A model generated the notes under the pieces. That model did not search any database. It was not told where the DNA came from and saw only the letters and a list, made by a program, of their open reading frames with translations. The position numbers and the translations under genes are program-made. Shown here one piece after another: positions 15,854 through 23,320 of a DNA stretch of 54,894 bases; the stretch's first letter is position 1; each line of letters begins with the position of its first letter. Location: the NCBI RefSeq assembly GCF_009741925.1, contig NZ_WPCC01000021.1:1-54894 (forward strand), given 5' to 3'. This stretch comes from Natronomonas sp. CBA1123 (lineage in GTDB: Archaea; Halobacteriota; Halobacteria; Halobacteriales; Haloarculaceae).

Positions 15854-17481
15854 CACGAGACACCGAACCCACGGCGACGCGGCGGAACGTCCTCAAGACG
15901 ACTGCGGCCGCCCTGACGATGGGCGCCCTCGGCACGCCTGCAGCGGCGGCGACCGAAGGCCTGTCGCCACCCGCGGACGCCGCGGCGGGCCTGCTGGGCT
16001 TCGACCCTGACGGCGTCGATGCGGATCTCACCGTCATCGAACGGCACGGCCACCCGTCGTGGATCGTCACGACCACCGACGACGGGCTCGTCGACCTCGC
16101 CGGCGAGTCACCCGATGACGACGCCGGTTGGATCGCTGGCGGCGAGGAGCGCTACGAGATCGCCCGGGACGCCGACGCGAACATGGTCACCGTCGCCGCG
16201 CCGCCGGGCGACATCGGTGTGACCACACTCGACCGGACACTCAACCGCGGGTTGCTTACCGAGAGTTACGTCGAGTCAGTCGCGCTGGACATCGAGATGG
16301 CGTATCCCGAGCCCATCGGCGAGGTCGCAGAGAGTCGCTTCGACCCGACGGCGAACCTCAGCCGCTGGGCGTCGTTCCGCGTCAACGAGGGCGGCCTTAG
16401 TGCCGGCCTCGCCTACGACGACGATATGCCCGCCGCGACGCTGTCGGACGTGCGCGAGGTGACGAACGCCGACGACACCAGCCTCGGTGGTGCGCTCTTC
16501 GACACCTCGAACCTCACCATTGGCGTCCTCGATACGGGCGTCAACGCCGGGTCGGTATTCGACGACTCCACGGGCTCGACGCGCATCGTCTCGGCGTCGA
16601 AGAACTTCATCAGCGGCGAGACCGTCGGCGACGCCGGTGTCACGGCTGTGGCAGATGGGTCATCTCATGGGACATGGGTGACCTCCTGCATCGCCGGCGA
16701 CCCCGCGGATTCGACGTACGAATCGTACGCGCCGGCGGCGGACATCCTCGCGTGTAAGACGCTTTCCGACAGCGGGTCGGGGAGCGCGTCGGATATCGCG
16801 ATGGCCGTCCGGTACGCCGTCGACAACGGCGCCGACGTACTCGTGATGAGCCTCGGGTCGGCCACGTTCAACGAACCGCTCGCAGAGGCCGTTGGGTACG
16901 CCCACGAGGAAGGTGTGCCGTGTGTCGTCGCCGCTGGGAATAGCAGGCACACCGTTCGCTGGATAGCGTCGCCGGCGGACGCCGAGAAGGCCGTGACGGT
17001 CACGGCCTCGACGGCCGAGCCCGCCGACGACGCGAAGAGCGCGGCGTTCTCCCAGGTCGACCCGGACCCCGGGACGACCGACCTCTCCGGGGGCGAAACC
17101 GCTGGGAGTCACGTCGACGTGGTCGCCCCCGGCTGTAAGATCACGGTCCAGACGCCCAGCGCCCTCTCGCAACTCACCGGGACGAGCATGGCGGCGCCCG
17201 TGGTCGCCGGCGGTATCATGCAACTCTACGCCGCCGACAGCGGGCCGAAAGGCGACGTGGAAGCGACAAAGGAACGCCTCGCCTACGCGGCGCCGGCGCC
17301 GAAGATCGGTGAGACCGAAGCCGCCCACGGGATGCTCGACGTGGCCGGCGCTATCGACGAGGTCGAGGCCGACGAAACCCAAACCGAGGCTCGCACCGAC
17401 ACCGCCGCGGCACGGGACGCCGCTCACCGACAACTCTCCGATATGCAGGGCGGCCGTATCGCGAGGTTCCTGTCCCGATAA
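15850..17481 (+). CDS. Tat-exported subtilase (S8 serine protease)
   Basis: A 543-residue secreted protease. A twin-arginine signal (TRRNVLKTTAAALTMGALG) is followed by a propeptide-like region and the subtilisin domain with Asp228 (GVLDTG), His273 (SHGTWV), oxyanion Asn364 (AAGN) and Ser446 (GTSMAAP). All catalytic residues are present, so it should be active outside the cell. Its place between surface-protein genes suggests processing of those proteins or opening of the target cell envelope. The C-terminus is acidic and helical, without the PPC domain often seen in halolysins. Confidence 0.92.
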   Translation: MTRDTEPTATRRNVLKTTAAALTMGALGTPAAAATEGLSPPADAAAGLLGFDPDGVDADLTVIERHGHPSWIVTTTDDGLVDLAGESPDDDAGWIAGGEERYEIARDADANMVTVAAPPGDIGVTTLDRTLNRGLLTESYVESVALDIEMAYPEPIGEVAESRFDPTANLSRWASFRVNEGGLSAGLAYDDDMPAATLSDVREVTNADDTSLGGALFDTSNLTIGVLDTGVNAGSVFDDSTGSTRIVSASKNFISGETVGDAGVTAVADGSSHGTWVTSCIAGDPADSTYESYAPAADILACKTLSDSGSGSASDIAMAVRYAVDNGADVLVMSLGSATFNEPLAEAVGYAHEEGVPCVVAAGNSRHTVRWIASPADAEKAVTVTASTAEPADDAKSAAFSQVDPDPGTTDLSGGETAGSHVDVVAPGCKITVQTPSALSQLTGTSMAAPVVAGGIMQLYAADSGPKGDVEATKERLAYAAPAPKIGETEAAHGMLDVAGAIDEVEADETQTEARTDTAAARDAAHRQLSDMQGGRIARFLSR

Positions 17482-17483
17482 CC

Positions 17484-18290
17484 ATGTCCCGCAACCAGCC
17501 AGCCGCCCGCCCGACGAGACGTACGTTTCTCCGGCGTGGGACGGCCGTCACAGCCGCCGCAGTGGGCGCGACGACGCTCGCCTCGACCGCGGCCGCCGAA
17601 CGCAGCCCACCGCCTCACGTGACGCTCTCCTATGACCAACAGCAGTTAAAGCAGTACCGCCCGCTGTTGGACATCCCCTCGGACGCCGAGTTCTCGTCGC
17701 CGGAGTGGTACGGCTGGGTTGCCGAGTCACCGGAGTACGACACGACGTGCCTTGTGTACTTCGCGTACTATCGCGGCCAACGTGGCTGGACCCGCGCCGA
17801 TTCTCACAGGGGTGACCGCGAGCCGATGTACGTGTTTCTGGACCAGTACGGCACCGTCACCGAGGTCGTGTACTCGGCGTGGCACTGGATGCAAGCGAGT
17901 TCGTCGACGCCGAATCTCTACGAACCCGACAGCGGCGGGAGTCACGTGACGGCCCGTACCTTCGAACCGCATCACCAATACAAATTGAACGGCGCGAACG
18001 CCGGTCGGCTGCTGCCGGTGAACGAGCTCGGGACGAGCGAGGACGCGCCCTTTGTCGCCGACCTTGAGAGCGACGTACAGTTCGAGCAGTGGCTCGCGGA
18101 GGGGTGGAGTGAAGCACTGCATCCGGGCGCCGCCACTGAGCCGTGGATCATGCAGAACCGGGATTCGTGGTGGCGTGACGGCACCGAACGCTACGCGCGG
18201 GCGGTGTGGAACGTCCAACTCCAACTTGCCCAGTTCGGCTTCGAGAGCCTCGCCGGCGAAGCTTCGAACACCGACCTCGCAGACCAATAA
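17484..18290 (+). CDS. Tat-exported protein of unknown function
   Basis: 268 residues beginning with a clear twin-arginine signal (TRRTFLRRGTAVTAAAVGATTLA). The mature part is rich in aromatic residues (Trp/Tyr) with EWYGWV, WWRDGTERYARAVW and an HHQYKLNG segment. It may be a substrate or partner of the adjacent protease, from which it is separated by two bases. No domain is recognised; an S-layer-associated or lytic role is speculation. Confidence 0.78.
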   Translation: MSRNQPAARPTRRTFLRRGTAVTAAAVGATTLASTAAAERSPPPHVTLSYDQQQLKQYRPLLDIPSDAEFSSPEWYGWVAESPEYDTTCLVYFAYYRGQRGWTRADSHRGDREPMYVFLDQYGTVTEVVYSAWHWMQASSSTPNLYEPDSGGSHVTARTFEPHHQYKLNGANAGRLLPVNELGTSEDAPFVADLESDVQFEQWLAEGWSEALHPGAATEPWIMQNRDSWWRDGTERYARAVWNVQLQLAQFGFESLAGEASNTDLADQ

Positions 18291-18292
18291 CC

Positions 18293-18376
18293 ATGCCTCG
18301 ACACCACAACCGCCACGAAAGCGGCCTCCCGCCGCCAAAGGCACGAGACCGCCCACCGGACACGAAACCCGAGTAG
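18293..18376 (+). CDS. Possible 27-residue basic micro-protein
   Basis: An ATG two bases after the previous stop opens a short frame rich in His, Arg and Pro. The position matches the spacing of other genes in this module, but there is no further evidence that it is translated. Confidence 0.25.
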   Translation: MPRHHNRHESGLPPPKARDRPPDTKPE

Positions 18377-18408
18377 TATCGCCCATCAACCAACCCCCTT
18401 CATTTCCA

Positions 18409-19437
18409 ATGACAACTCAAACTCATCGACTGGCGAGTGTCTGCCTCGCGGCGGTGCTCATCATCGGCGGCTTCGGCGCCGTGATGGTCATGCCCGCCGC
18501 GGCGGACGCCCCAGCGAACACGAGCAGTAGCGACATCGCAACCGACGGCACGACCACCATCCAGAGCTTCGAAGCCAACAGCTCGAACATGTCGCAGTTG
18601 GTCGTCGCCAACGCGAACAACTCCGCGTCGACCATCGAGGTCGAAATCACGAAAGACAACGTGACGTACTACTCGGCGGTCGAAGGCGACACCGAGTACA
18701 CGCGCCTGGAGACGAACAACGCCAACAGCAACGACGTGCACCAGTTCAACATCAGCCACGACACCCTCGCGGAGGTGCCGATGGGCATCAACGAGGACGT
18801 GACGGTCAACCTCACGGTGTGGGACCAAAACGACCCGACGAACGACACCACTGAGACCTCGTTCGTCCTCTCGAACACCGACGAGCGCTCGGTGCTCGAC
18901 ACCCGCAGCGAAGCCGTCGACAACCCCGACGTGGGGACGGCACTCACGACGGCGGAGGATGTCGGCCTGTTCTCGTTCTCGCTGCTGTCCGATGAGAACA
19001 ACACCGACTACCGCGTCGACGAACAGCGCTCCGTGAACGGCTCGGAGACCGACATCATTGTCCCGCTGCAGGACAGCGACATGGCGTCGCGGTACGACGA
19101 GCGCGTTGGTGACATGGACGCCGGGACGCCGGTGTTCAACATCATGTCGTCGGCCGACGGCGACCTCATCCCGGTGTACGTCGACGAGCGCGGTGACTTC
19201 TCGGATGCGACCGACACCTACGCCGTCTACGACACCGACACCGACCGCATCACCGTGATGCTCGGCGAGGACAAAGCCGACCGCTCTGCGGTGGACGTGT
19301 ACACGGCGTCGCACTCCATCAGCGGGAGCGAAGCGTTCGGGTACAGTGAGGCCGTCCTCTTCCGCTTCGACGTGGAAGGATTCTCGACGTTCAGTCCGCT
19401 GACGACGAACGCCGGCCACCTGACCGCGGGGGCGTGA
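18409..19437 (+). CDS. Secreted, probably N-glycosylated surface protein
   Basis: 342 residues with a Sec-type signal peptide (cleavage near AAADA) and many Asn-X-Ser/Thr sites, typical of haloarchaeal glycoproteins. The C-terminal part (SEAVLFRFDVEGFSTFSPLTTNAGHLTAGA) resembles the membrane-proximal region that precedes PGF-type anchors, but no anchor follows. The next gene is a membrane protein overlapping by four bases, which may hold it at the envelope. It could be a coat or spike component of the transfer structure. Confidence 0.75.
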   Translation: MTTQTHRLASVCLAAVLIIGGFGAVMVMPAAADAPANTSSSDIATDGTTTIQSFEANSSNMSQLVVANANNSASTIEVEITKDNVTYYSAVEGDTEYTRLETNNANSNDVHQFNISHDTLAEVPMGINEDVTVNLTVWDQNDPTNDTTETSFVLSNTDERSVLDTRSEAVDNPDVGTALTTAEDVGLFSFSLLSDENNTDYRVDEQRSVNGSETDIIVPLQDSDMASRYDERVGDMDAGTPVFNIMSSADGDLIPVYVDERGDFSDATDTYAVYDTDTDRITVMLGEDKADRSAVDVYTASHSISGSEAFGYSEAVLFRFDVEGFSTFSPLTTNAGHLTAGA

Positions 19438-19700
19438 CGATGCTGGGCGAACAGCGCATGGACGCCCTGGAACGGCTCGTCGTTGGTGGGCTGTACCTGC
19501 TGGTGTTCACGCTCATCGTCGCGCCGGTGCTGTTCACCGTCGGGGTCATCCTCGGCGTCGTGGACATCATCTGGCAAGGCCTGCTGAACCGCGAAGGTAT
19601 CGCGCCGATGAACTACTTCAGCAAAGCGTGGGACACACAGTACGACAACGTGCTGTGGGTCTTCACCGGCAACGGCGAGTTCGAACTCGCCATCGCCTGA
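19434..19700 (+). CDS. Small membrane protein
   Basis: A GTG at 19434 overlaps the upstream stop; an ATG six bases later is equally possible. The product of 86-88 residues has a long hydrophobic stretch (about 17-52) that could form one or two helices, then a soluble tail. Coupled translation with the preceding surface protein suggests they act together. Confidence 0.75.
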   Translation: MTMLGEQRMDALERLVVGGLYLLVFTLIVAPVLFTVGVILGVVDIIWQGLLNREGIAPMNYFSKAWDTQYDNVLWVFTGNGEFELAIA

Positions 19701-19891
19701 CGACTGCGACTGGCCGCTCTCGGCGGCCATCCAAGGTACCCCTTTCCCACGTTTCGCGTCGACGGTCCCAGTTGCGGTTCGACTCCGCGAGACGCGCTCG
19801 CCCGGCACACGCCGGGCAACCCCGTCCCACCGGGCACAACCCGCGACGGCGCTTTTCTCGCCGTCGCACACCTCGATTCCCCATTCCATTC
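19701..19891 (+). other. Two hairpins between module genes
   Basis: This is one of the few real gaps in the module. TGGCCGC/GCGGCCA (19711-19729, five-base loop) and GCCCGGC/GCCGGGC (19800-19817, four-base loop) are perfect seven-base stems. Neither is followed by a T-tract, so mRNA processing or stability elements are more likely than termination. Confidence 0.5.
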
Positions 19892-20551
19892 ATGACACGA
19901 CTCAAACCGATAGCCGTCGCCACACTCGCCGTGCTGGCGCTGCTCGCCGGCGCCGCAGTTCCGGCGGCGGCCAACCACGACTCGACGACCCAAGACGAGG
20001 GCCTCGCCGACTCGCTGTTCGGCACGAGCAACAGCGACGACAGCGGCCTCGTCGGGCAAGCCCAACGCGTCGCCGGCGGGTTCTACGGCGCCGCCACCGG
20101 CGGCCTCGACCGCGCGCTGTATGAGTCACCGTTCGGCCCCGAGCCCGACAGTGCCGAACAGAACGCCGAGGACACCATGCAGGCGTTCAACGAGCGGTCG
20201 GAGAGCTTCGTCAGCTACGCCAACGACCGGAACGTCAGCGGCGGCGAAGTCGTCCAGATCACGTTCGGCCAAGCCGACGCCGAGGAGACGATCTATCTCG
20301 TCGCCGAGTACAACCAGACGAGCAACGAGTACGACTCGGCGCAGATGGTGAACACGACGACCCGCTCAGTCGACGAGACCGTCACGGTCAGCGGGATGGC
20401 GGCCGACAACGCCGCCGAGGAGATCGAGGCGTTCCACAGCGAGTTCGTCGCGGACAACGAGGATGTGACGACGAGCTGGTTGGCGTCGAAGTGGGCGGCG
20501 TACAACGAGGACTTGAGCAGTAGCCTCATCGAGGGCGGTGAGATGGCATGA
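19892..20551 (+). CDS. Secreted protein of unknown function
   Basis: 219 residues with a Sec signal peptide (LKPIAVATLAVLALLAGAAVPAAA). The mature part is acidic and helical, with Ser/Asn-rich segments and two or three Asn-X-Ser/Thr sites. ATG 19892 is used because upstream codons are noncoding and contain hairpins. It overlaps the next membrane protein gene by four bases. It may form an external component of the apparatus. Confidence 0.75.
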   Translation: MTRLKPIAVATLAVLALLAGAAVPAAANHDSTTQDEGLADSLFGTSNSDDSGLVGQAQRVAGGFYGAATGGLDRALYESPFGPEPDSAEQNAEDTMQAFNERSESFVSYANDRNVSGGEVVQITFGQADAEETIYLVAEYNQTSNEYDSAQMVNTTTRSVDETVTVSGMAADNAAEEIEAFHSEFVADNEDVTTSWLASKWAAYNEDLSSSLIEGGEMA

Positions 20552-20940
20552 GCGTTGTCTCGACCGCGACGGCGCCGTTCCGCTGGACGTATCGCCAGGT
20601 CGCCGGCGCCGCGAGCAACGCCTGGACGTGGCTCACCGAGGGGTTGAGTCTCAAAGACGTGCTCATCCCCGCCGTCTACGACACGCTCGTGTGGCTGACG
20701 AACCAAGTGCCGCTCGCCCTCGGCGGCGGTGAGCCCGGCGAGATGATTGAGGCGTCGTTCGTGCTCGCCGTCGCCGCCTTCGTCAGCAGCCTCATCAGTT
20801 TCGGCGCGACGTTGTTCCTCGTTGGCGTCTTCGCCTTTACGGGCTTCCTCGGGGCGCTGCGATTCATCCCGGTTGTCGAAAAGTACTGGCCCGTCGGCGA
20901 GTGGCGCATCGGCGACAGCGAGTCGCTGGGGGTGCTGTGA
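20548..20940 (+). CDS. Membrane protein, two to three TM helices
   Basis: 130 residues, with an amphipathic N-terminal region (residues 5-45), then hydrophobic segments near 65-85 and 86-110. It overlaps its upstream neighbour by four bases and shares one base with the next gene (TGATG). It is reminiscent of small inner-membrane parts of secretion systems, without a recognised family. Confidence 0.75.
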   Translation: MSVVSTATAPFRWTYRQVAGAASNAWTWLTEGLSLKDVLIPAVYDTLVWLTNQVPLALGGGEPGEMIEASFVLAVAAFVSSLISFGATLFLVGVFAFTGFLGALRFIPVVEKYWPVGEWRIGDSESLGVL

Positions 20941-21200
20941 TGGCACGGATTCCAACGCCCATCCCGGAGTCGGTCGTCAAAGACACGAAGCGCTTTTTCG
21001 CCGGTGGGTGGGGCGACATCCTCTGGAAGGCCTTCGTCGTCGTGGTCGGTGGGCTGCTGTTGGCGTTCATCCTCGCGTTGAACCCGGGTTTTTTCGTCGC
21101 CGCATTGGTCGGGATGGTGCTCTCGGTCGTGTTTTCGGATAACATCCGCGCGTTCGTATCGGACGTGTGGAACCGGAACTTCTGGGTGTGGCGAACATGA
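20940..21200 (+). CDS. Small membrane protein, two TM helices
   Basis: 86 residues. A charged N-terminus (VVKDTKRFFAGGWGDILWKA) precedes a hydrophobic hairpin near 31-65 and an amphipathic end. The first ATG in the longer frame lies inside the upstream gene, so the ATG at 20940 overlapping that stop is preferred. Its end overlaps the next gene by four bases. Confidence 0.75.
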   Translation: MARIPTPIPESVVKDTKRFFAGGWGDILWKAFVVVVGGLLLAFILALNPGFFVAALVGMVLSVVFSDNIRAFVSDVWNRNFWVWRT

Positions 21201-22090
21201 CACGCACCACGACGATGCTGGTGGCGGCGCTGCTCGTCGTGACGCTCCTCACGCCGGCTGCACTCGCCCAGAGCCGCACCACTATCGACGACGACCACGC
21301 CCTTGATACCGAGGCCCAACAGGCGGCGTTCGTCCAAGAGGGCGTCGCCACCGCCGACCTCACGGCACCCGACATGCAGCTGACCGTCGCCACCGAACAC
21401 GACGACGCTGGCTGTGACATCGATGGCTTCCACAGCGACCTCCGGAACGACTACCTCTGTGTGGAGTACAACGAAGAGGTCGACCGGACGATTCGGCTCT
21501 ACATCCCGGCGGAGTACTGGACGCCGTACGTCCGCGAGACCGTCTCGCCAGTCGCCGGCGACCAATCGGCGTCCTTCGAGCCGATTCGAGATAACGGCTA
21601 CACCAAAGTCACCTTCGAGGTAACCGAGCCCGGCACCTACGCCTGGAAGATCAACGCCGAAGCCTCCATCGCCAGCGGCGCGAAAGAGCGAACGCTGGAG
21701 AACATCGAGAAGGTGACCGGCGTCGGGATGCCGAACGCCTCGACGTGGTCCTACATCAAACCCGAGCAACTCGCCGGCAACAACTCGGCGTACGTCGTTC
21801 GGGCGCCGAACGGCACCGACGCCCTCGTGATGGAGTACCAGACCGCCAGCGGTGAGTGGGCGCAAGTCCCGGACGAAGCCGAGTCCTACGCCCCAGTCTA
21901 TTACGAGACGAAGGACGGCGTCGACGACCGCGTCTACGTCTTCGCGACGAGTACGGAGGCTCCAGAGGTCCGGTATAAGACAGAGGCAGCAGCGACGACG
22001 CAGATCGGGGCGGCCGTCCGACAGATCGGCCAGATCCCGACGCGCGTCGAGGACATCTTCGGGATCGACATCCCGTTCCTTGGAGGCTAA
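21197..22090 (+). CDS. Secreted protein with C-terminal amphipathic segment
   Basis: 297 residues with a Sec signal peptide (TTTMLVAALLVVTLLTPAALA). Two Cys in the mature region could form a disulfide. The C-terminus ends in IFGIDIPFLGG, a short hydrophobic motif that resembles AGIDIPFLSTF near the end of the giant protein at 10204, suggesting a shared docking peptide. The acidic beta-rich middle suggests a surface domain. Function unknown. Confidence 0.75.
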   Translation: MTRTTTMLVAALLVVTLLTPAALAQSRTTIDDDHALDTEAQQAAFVQEGVATADLTAPDMQLTVATEHDDAGCDIDGFHSDLRNDYLCVEYNEEVDRTIRLYIPAEYWTPYVRETVSPVAGDQSASFEPIRDNGYTKVTFEVTEPGTYAWKINAEASIASGAKERTLENIEKVTGVGMPNASTWSYIKPEQLAGNNSAYVVRAPNGTDALVMEYQTASGEWAQVPDEAESYAPVYYETKDGVDDRVYVFATSTEAPEVRYKTEAAATTQIGAAVRQIGQIPTRVEDIFGIDIPFLGG

Positions 22091-22095
22091 CACCC

Positions 22096-22320
22096 ATGCA
22101 AATCGAAACTGACCCCGGCACTGGCCTGCTGTTTTTCGGCACCGTCGCGGCAATCGCTCTCGGCGTCATCACCCTCACCGGGACGTGGGCGCTCGTCATC
22201 TGGGTCGCCATCGTCCTCGTCGGCACCCTCGGCGTGTACGCCATCGGCACTCGCGTCGCCCGCTGGGCCCGCGGTGACCGCCCGCTAATCGACCGCAACC
22301 GCGGTGGTGGTGAGTCGTGA
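22096..22320 (+). CDS. Small membrane protein, two TM helices
   Basis: 74 residues with two hydrophobic helices (about 9-29 and 31-52) and a basic C-terminal tail, which should face the cytoplasm. It belongs to a run of three mini membrane proteins (22096-22768) coupled by overlapping stop/start codons. Such sets occur in virion and conjugation gene clusters, but no family is recognised. Confidence 0.72.
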   Translation: MQIETDPGTGLLFFGTVAAIALGVITLTGTWALVIWVAIVLVGTLGVYAIGTRVARWARGDRPLIDRNRGGGES

Positions 22321-22499
22321 GCCGGAACCCGCCACCCATTTACATGGGGCGCCGCGAGAAGGCGAAACTCGGGTTGTTAAACCTCGGCGTCGGCGTCCTC
22401 GCCTGGCAAGCCAGCCACCTCCTCGGCCGCGTCTTCGTCGCTATCGGCCTCGGGATGCTGTTTTCCGCGGTCGTCCGCGGGGAGGAACGAATCGCCTGA
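22317..22499 (+). CDS. 60-residue membrane protein
   Basis: A GTG start overlaps the upstream stop (GTGA). The product has a basic N-terminus (RRE KAK) and one or two hydrophobic stretches around residues 18-52. Its TGA shares bases with the next ATG. No family is recognised. Confidence 0.68.
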   Translation: MSRNPPPIYMGRREKAKLGLLNLGVGVLAWQASHLLGRVFVAIGLGMLFSAVVRGEERIA

Positions 22500-22768
22500 T
22501 GGCATCGAATAGCTTCATCATCGGCGTCGTCATCGCGACCGCGCTGGTGACGCTCGCCGCCATCATGTGGCGCGAAGACCTCATCCGCTACCACGTCTTC
22601 GAGCCACTCGAACAAGGCCGGACGCTCATCGGCCTCGTCATCACTGGCCTCGGCGCGTGGGTCGCACTGAACAGCGGCGTCGCCTGGCAGATGTTCATCG
22701 CCCTGGGTGGCATCGCGTTCGTCGTTATGTACCTGTATTTCGAGCAACCGCACGAGGACATCCGCTAA
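22499..22768 (+). CDS. Membrane protein, three TM helices
   Basis: 89 residues. Hydrophobic stretches lie near 6-24, 42-59 and 62-82, with an acidic C-terminus. The ATG at 22499 overlaps the previous stop. Position just before the soluble gene and the ATPase suggests it is part of the membrane channel they serve. Confidence 0.72.
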   Translation: MASNSFIIGVVIATALVTLAAIMWREDLIRYHVFEPLEQGRTLIGLVITGLGAWVALNSGVAWQMFIALGGIAFVVMYLYFEQPHEDIR

Positions 22769-22770
22769 CC

Positions 22771-23319
22771 ATGACACAGACAGAGAACGAACTCATCGAG
22801 CGCTATCTCGAAGCGACAGCGTACGTCCAAGAGCCCGCCCTCGAAGACGACGCGCCCGAGATGATCAAGCGCTTCCACGATATCGAGAAGCGCCTGGAGA
22901 CGTTGTGGTCGCGGGACCACGCCGAATGGATCGCCGGCTTCTACCGGAACGCCTACCGCGCCTTCCAGGCCGGCGACCGCGACGACCCGCCGTGTGAATG
23001 CCCGAATCCACGCTGTCCGTTGAAGCAGGGGAGCGTTCCCTACCAGCTGCGGCGCCGGCGGACGAACCTCGACACACCGGAGGCGACGCCGATGGAGACA
23101 CTGCGGTCCTACCTGAAGACGCACCCGGAGGCGACCGTCATCGAGGAAGCCCTTGAGGAGATCGAAAGCCTCCGGGCCGAGGTGATGGAGGACCTCGCAG
23201 ACTACAACCGCGACGCTCGCGACGTGCTCGACGACCACCCCGCTATCGACGATCAGGACATCGTCGCGCAAGCGGTGAAGGACCCGCCGACGCTCGACAT
23301 CCCCAAGGAGGGTGCCTGA
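22771..23319 (+). CDS. Soluble helical protein with Cys cluster
   Basis: 182 acidic residues, mainly helical, with a CECPNPRC cluster around residue 72 that may bind a metal, and a coiled-coil-like C-terminal half (EALEEIESLRAEVMEDLADY). It precedes the DNA-pump ATPase by one base and so may be its partner or adaptor. Confidence 0.72.
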   Translation: MTQTENELIERYLEATAYVQEPALEDDAPEMIKRFHDIEKRLETLWSRDHAEWIAGFYRNAYRAFQAGDRDDPPCECPNPRCPLKQGSVPYQLRRRRTNLDTPEATPMETLRSYLKTHPEATVIEEALEEIESLRAEVMEDLADYNRDARDVLDDHPAIDDQDIVAQAVKDPPTLDIPKEGA

Positions 23320-23320
23320 G

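Noticed and set aside
20864-22153. 429-codon minus-strand frame opposite the membrane-protein genes
   Set aside because: Typical antisense shadow in GC-rich haloarchaeal DNA; the plus-strand genes have signal peptides, membrane helices and overlapping starts and stops.
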